A stretch of DNA of 64,000 nucleotides from Anaerosomatales bacterium. GTDB lineage: Bacteria; Actinomycetota; Coriobacteriia; Anaerosomatales; Anaerosomataceae. Positions 40,970 to 49,850 of the stretch are shown here, in pieces. A model generated the notes under the pieces. The model was not told the origin of the DNA. It saw only the letters and a program-made list of their open reading frames with translations, and did no database searches. Where the stretch lies: NCBI GenBank assembly GCA_030019445.1, contig JASEEU010000006.1, forward strand, positions 1 to 64,000, written 5' to 3'. The position numbers were made by a program, and so were the translations under genes. Within the stretch, counting starts at the first letter, position 1. Every line of letters starts with the position of its first letter.

Positions 40970-42319
40970 ATGCGAGTGCTCCTCATGCAGGCGCCGGTCG
41001 CGCTCGCGAGCCCGCACGCGCGGCTCTCGCCGCCGCTCGGGCTGGCGTACGTGGCCGCGCACCTCGAGGCCGCCGGGCACGAGGTGCAGCTCATCGACTT
41101 CAACGTCAGTGGCCTCAACCCGCAGCGCGTGAAGCTGGCGCTCGGGCGCGTGAAGCCGCAGCTCGTGGGCATCTCGGCGCACACTGAGACGTATCCCAAC
41201 GCGCTCCGCCTCGCCGCGCTCGTCAAGGAGCACGACACGACGACCCCTGTGGTGATGGGCGGGCCGCACGCGAGCATCCTGCCGCGTGACGTGCTGGCCG
41301 AGAAAGACGTCGACTTCGTGGCGATCGGCGAGGGCGAGCGCACGGCGGTGGAGCTCGCGGTGGCGATCGAGGCCGCCGGCGGGACGCCGGACGCCGACGC
41401 GCTGCGCGCGATCGCAGGGCTCGGCTGGCGGGGGGGCAGGGCGTCCGGTGCGGGTGGCGCGGGCGCCAGGGAGAGCGACGACGACGCGCCCGACGTGTCC
41501 GTGCTCAACGAGCCGCGCGAGCCCCTCGCGGTCACCGAGGTCGGCCGCCCGGCGCGCCACCTGCTGTCGCTCGCGTTCTACGAGGACGCCTACAACGTGC
41601 TCACCGCGCGGGGCGGCTGCCCGTACCGCTGCCCGTTCTGCTCGGCGTCGCACCTCTGGGGCGGTAGGCGTCGTCCGCGTCCGCCGGCGGACATCGTCGC
41701 CGAGGTCGCCGACATGGTGCGCGACCACGGCGCGCGCCACGTGTTCTTCGTCGACGACATCTTCACCATCAACCGCGCGTGGATCGACGAGCTGCTCACG
41801 CTGCTGGAAGGAGCGCGTCTCGGCATCACGTGGGGGTGCGGCACGCGCGTCGACCTCGTCGACGAGGCGCTGCTCGCGCGGATGGCGGCCATCGGGTGCG
41901 TCGGCATCCAGTACGGCATCGAGTCCGGCGCGCAGGATGTGCTCGACTCGGTCAAGGGCATCCACAAGTCCGACGCGCTCGACGCGGTGCGCTGGACGGT
42001 GGCGGCGGGCATCACCGCGACGTGCGCGTTCATGGTGCCGTTCCCCGAGGACACCGAGGCGACGCTCGCCGAGACGACCGCGTTCATGCGCGAGGTCAAG
42101 GACGCCGGCGGGCAGCTGCTCATGTCGTACACGACGCCGTACCCCGGCACGAGGTTCGCCGAGCAGGCCGACGAGCTCGGGCTCACCATCCTCACCGATG
42201 ACTGGACGCTCTTCGACGCCAAGCACGTGGTGCTCGAGACGCGGCACCTCTCGGCCACGCAGATCGAGACGGCGATGGCCGAGATGGCGCGCGAGCTCGG
42301 CCTCACGCGCAGCGTATAG
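40970..42319 (+). CDS. B12-binding-domain radical SAM protein (second of tandem pair)
   Basis: A 449-residue paralogue of the preceding gene. C217-x3-C221-x2-C224 (GCPYRCPFC) is the SAM cluster motif. The shared IDFNVSGLN near residue 43, HARLSPPLGLAY near residue 16 and SVKGI indicate tandem duplication. It differs by a Gly/Ala-rich insert around residues 150-175, just before the radical SAM core. It lacks DxHxxG. Only 30 bases separate the genes, so both should be co-expressed and may act together or form a heterodimer. Confidence 0.85.
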   Translation: MRVLLMQAPVALASPHARLSPPLGLAYVAAHLEAAGHEVQLIDFNVSGLNPQRVKLALGRVKPQLVGISAHTETYPNALRLAALVKEHDTTTPVVMGGPHASILPRDVLAEKDVDFVAIGEGERTAVELAVAIEAAGGTPDADALRAIAGLGWRGGRASGAGGAGARESDDDAPDVSVLNEPREPLAVTEVGRPARHLLSLAFYEDAYNVLTARGGCPYRCPFCSASHLWGGRRRPRPPADIVAEVADMVRDHGARHVFFVDDIFTINRAWIDELLTLLEGARLGITWGCGTRVDLVDEALLARMAAIGCVGIQYGIESGAQDVLDSVKGIHKSDALDAVRWTVAAGITATCAFMVPFPEDTEATLAETTAFMREVKDAGGQLLMSYTTPYPGTRFAEQADELGLTILTDDWTLFDAKHVVLETRHLSATQIETAMAEMARELGLTRSV

Positions 42320-42343
42320 GCGCGCCCGGAGCCGCCGCGGCTA

Positions 42344-43789
42344 TCACGCCAGGTGCCCGGCGAGGGTGCGGTAGATCTCGACCATCGCGAGCGTGTCCTG
42401 CCTGCAGTAGCCGAGAAGCGCCTCGCGAACCGCCTCGGCACGCTCGGCGGGCGTCTCAGGCGAGAGCAGCTCCTCGATGGCGAGCATCGCCTCGGCGCCG
42501 TCGGAGACCGCCAGCGAGGAGTAGGCGGGCAGATCGGGCGCGAGCAGCCTGACGGCGATCTTGATGCTCCACTTCCCGCCCCCGAACGCGGGGTGGTCGC
42601 ACGCGGGCTTCACGACGTCCCTGCCGAGGTCGAGCAGCGAGAGCCCTCCCTCCGGGCGCGGCAGGTCGAGCTGCTCCCCGCGATCGAGCAGCTTGCCGCC
42701 GAGCCGGTCGTAGAGCCCCGGCAGCGTCGCGAGCAGCCGCTCGCGCAGGTGCGGGAAGCGCACGCCGAGCTCGACGAGGCGCGTGAGCTCGTAGCTGGAG
42801 TAGTGCACGAACGTGCCCGTATCGCCGAGTGCGTCCAGAAGCGAGGTCAGGAACGCCTCCGAGGGGTCTTCTCCCGGCGTGGCGAAGAGCCCCTCGTTGT
42901 GCGTCAGCGTGCCGTCCGCATCCAGCCGGTGGAGCGACCACTGCACGGGGATCACCTGGTACGGGCTCGTGCCGGGGAAGAGCGGCAGGGCGGGGTTGAT
43001 GGTCTCGAAGTCCGCGAAGAAGAGCGGGTGCGGGGCGCGCTCGAGACGGCGGAGCGCCGAGGAGTCCACACGGACCGGGACGTCGCTCTGGTCCCCGTCG
43101 GAGGCGTCTCGCGTGCACCACGCAGCGAACTCGCACTCGTAGGGCGTGGTGCACTGACGGCCGCACGCTATCTCCGGCGGCCGGGGGAGCGCGAGGACGC
43201 GCATCATCTCGGCGACGAGCGGCGCGACCGTCTCGGCGTACGCGAACGCGTCGGCGGTCACGTCGGTGGCCGCGAGGATCGGGTGCGGGTCGTACTCTCC
43301 GCCGGGGTAGACGTAGCCCGTGTCCAGGTGCATGAGCGTGACGCGCCGGACGTCCACGCCGGCGCCGCGCAGCACGTAGGTCTGCACGCCCACGTCGGGC
43401 TGGTGCTTGGCCGCGTCGTAGCGGGTGGTGGACTTCACCTCGATGAGCTCCCAGCCGCCGTCCTCGAGCTTGTGGAGGACGTCCACGCGGACCTTGATGT
43501 CGTCGTAGGTGAACGCCGCCTCGAAGATGTCGCGGACGCCCTCGGCCATGAGCCGACGCGTCGTGGCGACGGCCTCGCGCTGGCGGAAGTGGTCCTCGGC
43601 CACCAGCACGCCGCCCGGGTAGCGCGCCTGCGCGAGCGCGCCGACGCGGTTGCCGACGGCGAAGCGCGCCTGCAGCGCCGGCGGGGGCGGCGTCGCCAGA
43701 TCGCGCCGATGCACGCTCAGGTAGAGCCGCAGCGGGCACTGCAGCCCCGCGACGAAGCGCGACTTCGAGAGGCGGTCGGTGAGGTCCAT
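42344..43789 (-). CDS. Cas4-like/DnaQ-like nuclease fusion (DUF2779 type)
   Basis: A 481-residue predicted nuclease. The N-terminal half is PD-(D/E)xK-like: D103, E117-x-K119 (LIEVKST), with C18 and C209, C213, C219, C225 placed to hold an Fe-S cluster as in Cas4 and AddB. The C-terminal half is a DEDD exonuclease-like domain beginning FFADFETINP (D260, E262) and ending with YCRQDTLAMVEIY. ATG 43789 with GAGGAG upstream is chosen; a longer frame extends through a divergent gene and is not credible. It could act in DNA repair or defence. No CRISPR array is nearby. Confidence 0.82.
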   Translation of the reverse strand: MDLTDRLSKSRFVAGLQCPLRLYLSVHRRDLATPPPPALQARFAVGNRVGALAQARYPGGVLVAEDHFRQREAVATTRRLMAEGVRDIFEAAFTYDDIKVRVDVLHKLEDGGWELIEVKSTTRYDAAKHQPDVGVQTYVLRGAGVDVRRVTLMHLDTGYVYPGGEYDPHPILAATDVTADAFAYAETVAPLVAEMMRVLALPRPPEIACGRQCTTPYECEFAAWCTRDASDGDQSDVPVRVDSSALRRLERAPHPLFFADFETINPALPLFPGTSPYQVIPVQWSLHRLDADGTLTHNEGLFATPGEDPSEAFLTSLLDALGDTGTFVHYSSYELTRLVELGVRFPHLRERLLATLPGLYDRLGGKLLDRGEQLDLPRPEGGLSLLDLGRDVVKPACDHPAFGGGKWSIKIAVRLLAPDLPAYSSLAVSDGAEAMLAIEELLSPETPAERAEAVREALLGYCRQDTLAMVEIYRTLAGHLA

Positions 43790-43912
43790 GGGTGCTCCTC
43801 GGTCATCTGGACTGCGTCCAGCATAGCGCGGCGGTCTGACACGCGCGGGCATCGGGTGCGTTCCTCGACGCGGTCCGCGCCTCGTGCGACGATAGCCGCC
43901 GAGGAGGGACGT

Positions 43913-44497
43913 ATGGCCGGCTTGCTCATCATGTTCGCGCTGCTCGCGGGGGCGGGCGCGTACGCCGTGGGGTACGCGTTCGTGGCGCCGCGCGACTCGT
44001 TCCTGCGCTCGGTCCCCGGCGGCATGGTGCTCGCCGCGTGCGTGCTCGTCGCGCTCGTCGGGCCTCCGTCGATGCTCGGCGTCGCACGCTCGGCATCCGG
44101 CGCCCTCGGCGACGGCATCGACCCCGCGCTCTACCGCGCGCTCTGGCTCGGGCTCGCCACGCTCGGCCTGCTCGCGGGCATGCGCGTGTGGCGGATGCGT
44201 CCCGGTGGCCGAGGAGGACGGCTTTTCGCGCTCGACGAGTCGCCGTCCGGTCGCGCCGCCGCCGAGCTCCCGCTCGCCGACTCGCTCGAAGCCGCGCTCG
44301 ACGTGCTCTCCCGCGAGCGCGTCACGATGCGCGACGTACCGCGCCTGGCCGAGACGATCCGCCATGCCGGCGCGCGCTTCTTCCACCAGATGCCCGAGCG
44401 CCAGAGCGAGCTCTACGCGCTCGTCACGCGCCACGCGCCGACCGAGGTGGCCGCCGAGGTGACCGGGCTGCTGCTCGAGGGCGCGGGGAGGCGGTGA
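43913..44497 (+). CDS. Uncharacterised membrane protein
   Basis: A 194-residue protein with three hydrophobic helices in the first 95 residues (starting AGLLIMFALLAGAGAYAV) and a soluble C-terminal half rich in charged helices (RVTMRDVPRLAETIRHAG). GAGGAGGGAC precedes the ATG. It is divergent from the nuclease gene. I recognise no family. An inner-membrane anchor with a cytoplasmic helical domain is what can be seen. Confidence 0.7.
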   Translation: MAGLLIMFALLAGAGAYAVGYAFVAPRDSFLRSVPGGMVLAACVLVALVGPPSMLGVARSASGALGDGIDPALYRALWLGLATLGLLAGMRVWRMRPGGRGGRLFALDESPSGRAAAELPLADSLEAALDVLSRERVTMRDVPRLAETIRHAGARFFHQMPERQSELYALVTRHAPTEVAAEVTGLLLEGAGRR

Positions 44498-44596
44498 GCA
44501 CGCTGTGCCAGCAGTGTCACGGGAGCGCACGTGACGTTGGCGATCTGGACGGCGGTTTCCCGGACCATCGAGGCGTTGCCGTAGGGGGGCGGGAGC

Positions 44597-45038
44597 ATGG
44601 GTTTGCCGCGACTCTTGCGTGAAGGTCGGCTGCGGCGACTGTCAGTGAGCCGGAACGAATTGGCCGACCTCCTTCGCGTCGTTGACCGTGATCTGGGGGA
44701 TGCGCGCATCGACACGCTGTCGGCCGATCGACGATTTGCGACTGCCTACAACGCCCGCTCTGCAGCTGGCGACCATCGCACTGCGCGCTGAGGGCTATCG
44801 AACCTGCGGGTCGGGGCACCATCACACGACGCTCGTTGCGCTGCCTACGATCATCGGAGCACAGGCGATACCAACGGCCGACTACTTGGATGCATGCCGG
44901 TCGAGGCGCAACACGGTGGGCTATGACGGCATAGGGATTGCGACGATCGCTGACGTCGAGGAACTCATTGAAGCGGTTGAGGCACCGAGAGGCCGAATCA
45001 CCGACTGGCTCGGGGAGAGCCACCCGGAGCTCGCATGA
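44597..45038 (+). pseudogene. Frameshifted HEPN-like protein gene
   Basis: Two overlapping reading frames join into one plausible protein. The first runs from ATG 44597 (GGGCGGGAG upstream) to about 44750 and includes SADRRFATAYNA. The second continues, in another frame, QLATIALRAEGYRT to the stop at 45038. Removing one C from the GCCC near 44750 would restore a single frame of about 146 residues with a smooth helical sequence. The C-terminal RSRRNTVGYDG resembles the R-x4-6-H region of HEPN proteins, often toxin or antitoxin partners, with Tyr at the His place. It is either a natural pseudogene or a one-base sequencing error. Confidence 0.62.
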
Positions 45039-45059
45039 TCGATGTCGCCGCCCGCGTCC

Positions 45060-45401
45060 TTACAGCTCCGTGTACTTGTCTCGCTTCCCCTTAGCCTTCT
45101 CAGTTGGGTACTTCGCCTCGTTCTTGGCGAGCTTGCGCTGTACCGCTACAGCCGGATCGATTCCCGTGTCGTGTGCGAGTAGTAGCGAGTAGATCAGCAC
45201 GTCGGCGATCTCTTCTTCGATCTCGCTGCGACGCCTCTCCGCGTCCTCGGCGATCGTCTCGTCGCTGCTCCATTGGAAGCATTCCAGCAGTTCGGCTGCC
45301 TCGATGGTGATGCTCGCCGCGAGGTTCTTCGGAGAATGGAACTGCTTCCAGTCGCGCTCGTCGCGGAACGCTACGATCTGCCGGGTGAGGTCTTCGAGCA
45401 T
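45060..45401 (-). CDS. MazG-like nucleotide pyrophosphohydrolase
   Basis: A 113-residue all-alpha NTP pyrophosphatase of the MazG/RS21-C6 superfamily. The metal-binding acidic helices are TIEAAELLECFQW and EIEEEIADVLIYSLLLAHD. Such enzymes hydrolyse non-canonical or surplus (d)NTPs to NMP and pyrophosphate. It starts five bases after the stop of the larger nuclease-helicase gene upstream on the same strand, so the two are probably one operon. Convergent to the HEPN-like pseudogene. Confidence 0.87.
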   Translation of the reverse strand: MLEDLTRQIVAFRDERDWKQFHSPKNLAASITIEAAELLECFQWSSDETIAEDAERRRSEIEEEIADVLIYSLLLAHDTGIDPAVAVQRKLAKNEAKYPTEKAKGKRDKYTEL

Positions 45402-45406
45402 CGGTA

Positions 45407-47341
45407 TCAGCCCTCCATGGGGTCTTCGGCGGCGAGCGGGGACGCGGACGGTGCCGACGCGTAGTCGGCCTGCGGCACACGGCTGCGCAGATACTCGCCG
45501 AGCGCGGGGTCTGTGCAGAACACGTAGCAGCCCTTCATCCCGCGCGTCATGAGCACGCGGTAGGTGTTCCGGATGAGTTCGTCGGCTATGCGGGTGGCGC
45601 GCGCGGGGTCTGTCTTCGCGAGCTTCTTGATGCCGTTGAGCGCGGCATCGGTCTTCGCGCGCTTGGTGTGGTCGGTGACGACACGGCCGTCTTGGAAGCG
45701 CATGTCGTCACCGACAATCACGCCCACGTAGTCGAATTCAAGGCCCTGGCACGTGTGGATGCAACCCACCTGGTCCACGGATCCGACGTCGATCGCCCAG
45801 GTGTTGGTGCTGGTGAGGTTCCATGAACGGGCGTAACCATGCTCGGAAATGACTACGTCGTGGTGGTTGGGGTTCGACCGCCCGGCGCCCGTTGGCCATT
45901 CCCAGCAATACCCCGCCACCACGCGCGCCTTGTTGGCCGCGCGGTTGCGCTCCTCGATTGCAGCGTGCAGGTCATTGGGGTCGTCGAACACCCGGAAGTC
46001 GTAGTCGAGGTCGGCCACGTCCTCCCCGGCGTGGCGGATACCCAGCACGTCGTCAAGCCAGGTGAGGTAGCCCTCGGACCCGTTGCAGCGAAACTGCGAG
46101 CGCAGCTCGGCCTCGTGGGTGTGCGCGCCGGCTGCCTTCGCGTGCGCGTGGATGTCGGAGACCGTGCCGATGTCCTTGATCGTGACCCGCTGGCTCTCGT
46201 CGATAAAGAAGACGCTGAACCGCGAAGCCGCGATGATCTCCTTGATCTGGTTCTCGCCCTCGTTGCCGTAGAGGCCCGACTTCTCGTTGAGCCGGTGTGC
46301 CTCGTCCACCACGAGGGCGTCAAACGGGTCGCCCGTGTGCTCGTGGAACTTGCCCGGGCCCCGAAAGAGGTTCTTGATGTACGTCGCCTTGTGCTTGCCG
46401 CGCAAGAGGGTGGAGTAGACGTTGCGCGGCGCGCTGTTCTTGGAGACGTACTGGGCCGTCATCTCCTCGGCGGTCAGACGCACGAGCAGGTTCACCGCCA
46501 CAACCGACTTGCCGGTGCCCGGGCCGCCGCGCACGATCATCACGTGCTTCTCGCCGGTGCGCCGCGCCTCGAGCGCGAGGGCGATTGCCTCCTCGGAGAT
46601 CACCTTCTGGTCGTCGATCATCACGAACTCGTCGTTGCCGGCGAGCATGCCTGAAAGCGCGTCTTGCAGCGACTTGGACGGGCGGAGCTTGCCGTTCTCG
46701 ATGTGGTAGAGCACCTGACCGTCATCGGCGTGCGTGATGTGGCGGCAGATGAAGTCGCGCAGCTTGAGCGCGTCGCCGTCGCAGAACGCGGGTGCGCGCT
46801 CAAGGTATTCGAGGTAGGCGGGGTCACGGAGCGGGTCGTGCACGGGGCTCTCGCGGTAGTTGTGCAGGTACGCGCAGGGCACGAGCTCGATCTCGGCCTG
46901 TCGAACGGCCTCGTTGTAGTCCTCGATCATCCTCGCGTACGACCACGCCTGGTACGAGGGGTGCGCGGTCTCGCGGTGCGCGCCGCCCACGAACGTGCGG
47001 ACCACGCCGTCCTTGGAGGGGAGCGCCTCAAGCGCCTCCCACTGCTTGAGTTCCACGATCACCGCGGCTTCGCGCGTACCGCCCTGGCGACCGGTGAGCA
47101 GAAAGTCGATGCGGCTGCTCGTGTACGGCACGCTGAACTCGATCGCCACCCCACAGCCGTCGGGCAGGGCGGGCGTGTTCAGGACCCTGTACATGTACTG
47201 CATCGAGTTGCGCCAACTCCTGACCTCGGCATGACTGGCGCGATGAACCTTGCGCTCGAACGCTGCCGTGATGTGGTCGGCGATGGCGTCGGCCTCAACG
47301 TCGTCCATGAACTCGCGCTTGGTCGCCTGATAGACGAGCAT
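45407..47341 (-). CDS. DUF2075-type helicase with N-terminal PD-(D/E)xK-like region
   Basis: A 644-residue protein. Residues 60-105 contain SRIDFLLTG followed by VIVELKQWEA, a D79...E97-x-K99 nuclease-like pattern. The superfamily 1-like helicase core has Walker A GGPGTGKS (272-279), Walker B LVVDEAHR (DEAH at 346-349), FFIDESQRV as a later motif and a final motif near TRGMKGCYVFCTDP. These proteins occur in defence and repair regions. It pairs with the MazG-like gene downstream and is divergent from the Fic gene. Confidence 0.85.
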   Translation of the reverse strand: MLVYQATKREFMDDVEADAIADHITAAFERKVHRASHAEVRSWRNSMQYMYRVLNTPALPDGCGVAIEFSVPYTSSRIDFLLTGRQGGTREAAVIVELKQWEALEALPSKDGVVRTFVGGAHRETAHPSYQAWSYARMIEDYNEAVRQAEIELVPCAYLHNYRESPVHDPLRDPAYLEYLERAPAFCDGDALKLRDFICRHITHADDGQVLYHIENGKLRPSKSLQDALSGMLAGNDEFVMIDDQKVISEEAIALALEARRTGEKHVMIVRGGPGTGKSVVAVNLLVRLTAEEMTAQYVSKNSAPRNVYSTLLRGKHKATYIKNLFRGPGKFHEHTGDPFDALVVDEAHRLNEKSGLYGNEGENQIKEIIAASRFSVFFIDESQRVTIKDIGTVSDIHAHAKAAGAHTHEAELRSQFRCNGSEGYLTWLDDVLGIRHAGEDVADLDYDFRVFDDPNDLHAAIEERNRAANKARVVAGYCWEWPTGAGRSNPNHHDVVISEHGYARSWNLTSTNTWAIDVGSVDQVGCIHTCQGLEFDYVGVIVGDDMRFQDGRVVTDHTKRAKTDAALNGIKKLAKTDPARATRIADELIRNTYRVLMTRGMKGCYVFCTDPALGEYLRSRVPQADYASAPSASPLAAEDPMEG

Positions 47342-47417
47342 GTGGCGGCTCCGGATGTCGAGAAGACTGCCGCACCCAGGGTATCAAAGGGCACGGACAC
47401 GTGGGGCAGCCCCGCGC

Positions 47418-47458
47418 TTGACTCCATAGTTAGTTGTGTGGGATAAACCTAACTATGG
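47418..47458 (+). promoter_or_regulatory. fic promoter with perfect operator
   Basis: TTGACT (47418-47423) and GATAAA (47442-47447) make a promoter with 18-base spacer. CCATAGTTAG (47424-47433) and CTAACTATGG (47449-47458) are a perfect 10-bp inverted repeat, one arm in the spacer and the other just past the -10. This is a good operator for the winged helix at the C-terminus of the Fic protein itself. Confidence 0.6.
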
Positions 47459-47471
47459 GAGGTCGGCAGTA

Positions 47472-48758
47472 ATGGCGGACTGCATCCGGAAGCGGTGGAT
47501 CGCCGAGGCGACGAGCGGGATTCCGCGCTCGGAGCGGCGCTCGTGCGAGTACGACGCGTACCTCCCTGACCTCTTGGCTGAACGCACCTTCCTGTTCGAT
47601 GGCGACGTGGCCGCAGACATCGCTGATGCGGAGGCCGCCATAGCGCGGCTCGCTGTTCGCGCGAGCACGCTCACCGACACCGAAGCACTTGCGCGGATAC
47701 TGCTGCGCGCCGAGAGCGTGGCCTCATCACGCATCGAGGGCCTGGAGATCGGGCCGCGTCGGCTGTTGCGCGCAGAGGCGGCCCGGCAGATAGGGGAAAT
47801 GCCCGCGGACATCGGTGCCGAGGAGGTTCTCGGCAACATCGATGCGACGCGGGCGGCGCTCGAGATCGGCGTGTCAACCGAGCCGCTTGCGCGTGAGCAC
47901 CTGCTGGAGATTCACCGGCTACTGCTTGCGGGTACCCCGCTCGCGCGCCACGCCGGACAGGTGCGCGAGGTGCAGAACTGGATCGGCGGCAACACCTACA
48001 ACCCATGCGCTGCATCGTACGTGCCGCCGCCTCCGGACATGGTGCACGGACTGCTCGACGACCTGTGCGCGTTCTGCAGTTCGGACCAGCTTCCCGCCGT
48101 CGCGCAGGCCGCCATCGCGCACGCGCAGTTCGAGACGATCCACCCGTTTGTCGATGGAAACGGTCGTACCGGGCGAGCCCTCATCTACCTCACTCTGCGC
48201 AGGCGCGGGCTTGCCACGCACATCCTGCCGCCGGTCTCGCTCGTGCTGGCCACGCGGGCTCGTGACTACATCGGTGGTCTGGAAGGCTTCCGGTACGTGG
48301 GTGACCCGGCCGGTCCCCAGGCGCATGAGGGCCTCAATCGCTGGGCGGCTCTGTTTGCTGCGGCGTGTGTGCGAGCGGTGGATCAGGCAGGAGCATTCGA
48401 GAAGCGCTGTGCGGAGCTCGAGGCAGGCTGGCGAGAACGGCTCGGCAGCGTGCGCGCTGGCTCCTCGGTCGAACTGCTCGTGCGTATACTCCCCGGCACG
48501 CCGATCGTGAGCGTGAAGAGCGCTATGGCGGCTATCGGCAGGAGCAAGCCGCAGGTCAACAACGCGGTGGCGCGGCTCGTCGAGGCCGGGATCCTCACGC
48601 AGGTGACCGTCGGTCGGCGCAACCGCGCGTTCGAAGCGCGCGATGTGATCGATGCGTTTGCCGACCTCGAGCGTCAGCTGGCGAGTCCGGCGGGTGACAC
48701 GCTGGCGGCGCCTCCGGTACGCCCGGTACCCGCGCGGCCACAGCGGCGAGGGGTGTGA
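47472..48758 (+). CDS. Fic family protein with C-terminal winged helix
   Basis: A 428-residue Fic protein. The active motif HPFVDGNGRTGR is intact (H224), and an N-terminal inhibitory-helix motif SSRIEG (85-90) matches the S/T-x-x-x-E-G/N rule of self-inhibited class II Fic proteins. It should transfer AMP or another phospho-group to a protein target. The C-terminal 90 residues (IGRSKPQVNNAVARLVEAG) are a winged helix-turn-helix, so it may bind the operator upstream. ATG 47472 after GGGAGG is chosen. Orientation is divergent to the DUF2075 gene. Confidence 0.9.
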   Translation: MADCIRKRWIAEATSGIPRSERRSCEYDAYLPDLLAERTFLFDGDVAADIADAEAAIARLAVRASTLTDTEALARILLRAESVASSRIEGLEIGPRRLLRAEAARQIGEMPADIGAEEVLGNIDATRAALEIGVSTEPLAREHLLEIHRLLLAGTPLARHAGQVREVQNWIGGNTYNPCAASYVPPPPDMVHGLLDDLCAFCSSDQLPAVAQAAIAHAQFETIHPFVDGNGRTGRALIYLTLRRRGLATHILPPVSLVLATRARDYIGGLEGFRYVGDPAGPQAHEGLNRWAALFAAACVRAVDQAGAFEKRCAELEAGWRERLGSVRAGSSVELLVRILPGTPIVSVKSAMAAIGRSKPQVNNAVARLVEAGILTQVTVGRRNRAFEARDVIDAFADLERQLASPAGDTLAAPPVRPVPARPQRRGV

Positions 48759-48814
48759 GCTTTCACGAGTCTGCGAATCGTCACGGCCGCGCTGCGCTGT
48801 CGCTGGTCCTTTGG

Positions 48815-49675
48815 CTACGAGGTCGGTTGAGCTGATCGCCTCGTCCTCGCCTCCGGCGACGACGGCTCGTGCTTGTTTCGCTGAAGCTCCCGTTCATGTC
48901 GCACGGCGGCCCCGAACTTGTCCAACTGGTCTTGCCACGGGTGGCGGTAGGCGGGCGGCAGCTGTGAGTAGAGCACGCGCGCGATCCGGTAGGCCTGCTC
49001 GGCTTTGAGCTCGCCCGCGGGATGCTCGATGATCTCACTGACGAGCCACCTGAGCGGGATGACTCGCGTGAAGCCTTCGCGAAGCTTCACGATGAAGGCG
49101 TCTGGCTGGGTGTAGACGACCACTCCGACCACGAACTGAGCGGCGAGCTGACCGCCCGACCACGTCGTGATCGCCTTCTTGAACTCCCTGGCGTTCCTGT
49201 CGGCTTGCCGCACGTTCTTGGCGTGGTAGGGGTCCTTCTCGGCCGGCTCGATGCGCGTGCGCGTGTAGTTCTTCGCATCCAGGACGAAGATGCCGGTGGG
49301 GCCGATCACGACGTGGTCGACGTTCCAGTCCACGCGCTTCCCGTTCTTGAACGGGTGGTAATCATTGAAGACAAGGTAGTTGTCAGGCAGCTCAGCAAGC
49401 GCCTTGACGACTGCGATCTCTCCCCCGGCGCCCTTGATCCAGGGCAGCAAGTCCTGTCTGAGCGTACGCAGGTACTCCGTGACGTGGCGTCGCATCACGA
49501 CGGCGAAGGCTGCGAGCAGCATCACGGCTATGAAGAAGCCGGCGGTTCGGAGGGTCTGCTGCAGCCACACAACGAGTGCGATCGCCATCACGAATGCGAA
49601 GACGAGGGTCCAGCGCTGTCGCGTGATACCTTCCTTGGCCGCGCCGATGCCCGCCTCGCCGATGAAACACGCCAT
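48815..49675 (-). CDS. Membrane-anchored NERD-domain protein
   Basis: A 286-residue protein with two hydrophobic helices between residues 22 and 60, then a NERD (nuclease-related) domain: GAGGEIAVVKALAEL, DWNVDHVVIGPTGIFVLDAK and ARFEKKAI-like (here AREFKKAI). The D-x-E-x-K type residues of the nuclease fold are present in VDHVV...LDAKNY. A role in DNA processing or signalling at the membrane is expected from the family but is unproven. The C-terminal 30 residues are disordered and basic. Convergent to fic. Confidence 0.83.
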   Translation of the reverse strand: MACFIGEAGIGAAKEGITRQRWTLVFAFVMAIALVVWLQQTLRTAGFFIAVMLLAAFAVVMRRHVTEYLRTLRQDLLPWIKGAGGEIAVVKALAELPDNYLVFNDYHPFKNGKRVDWNVDHVVIGPTGIFVLDAKNYTRTRIEPAEKDPYHAKNVRQADRNAREFKKAITTWSGGQLAAQFVVGVVVYTQPDAFIVKLREGFTRVIPLRWLVSEIIEHPAGELKAEQAYRIARVLYSQLPPAYRHPWQDQLDKFGAAVRHERELQRNKHEPSSPEARTRRSAQPTS

Positions 49676-49764
49676 GAATCCCCCTGGAAGCCGCTGGCAG
49701 TAGTGAGTACATCGGCGGTTCGCGAAACGGGCTTGAGGCGGAGCGTGCTCCCCGCGAGCATGCG

Positions 49765-49794
49765 AAGGGCCCGCATCCAGCGAGGCGGGCCCTT
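49765..49794 (-). terminator. 10-bp hairpin after lipoprotein gene
   Basis: AAGGGCCCGC at 49765-49774 pairs perfectly with 49785-49794 around a 10-base loop. It lies 57 bases beyond the reverse-strand lipoprotein stop. Confidence 0.6.
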
Positions 49795-49850
49795 CAACAA
49801 GTCAGCGCCGGTGCGCACCTGCGCGAACCTGGTGGACGGTGAACGCGCGC

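Noticed and set aside
42353-43912. Upstream extension of the membrane protein at 43913
   Set aside because: It is antisense to the DUF2779 nuclease gene; the ATG at 43913 has GAGGAGGGAC and begins a hydrophobic helix.
44501-44530. CQQCH haem-binding motif after the membrane protein gene
   Set aside because: It lies out of frame beyond the stop, with no start or signal sequence.
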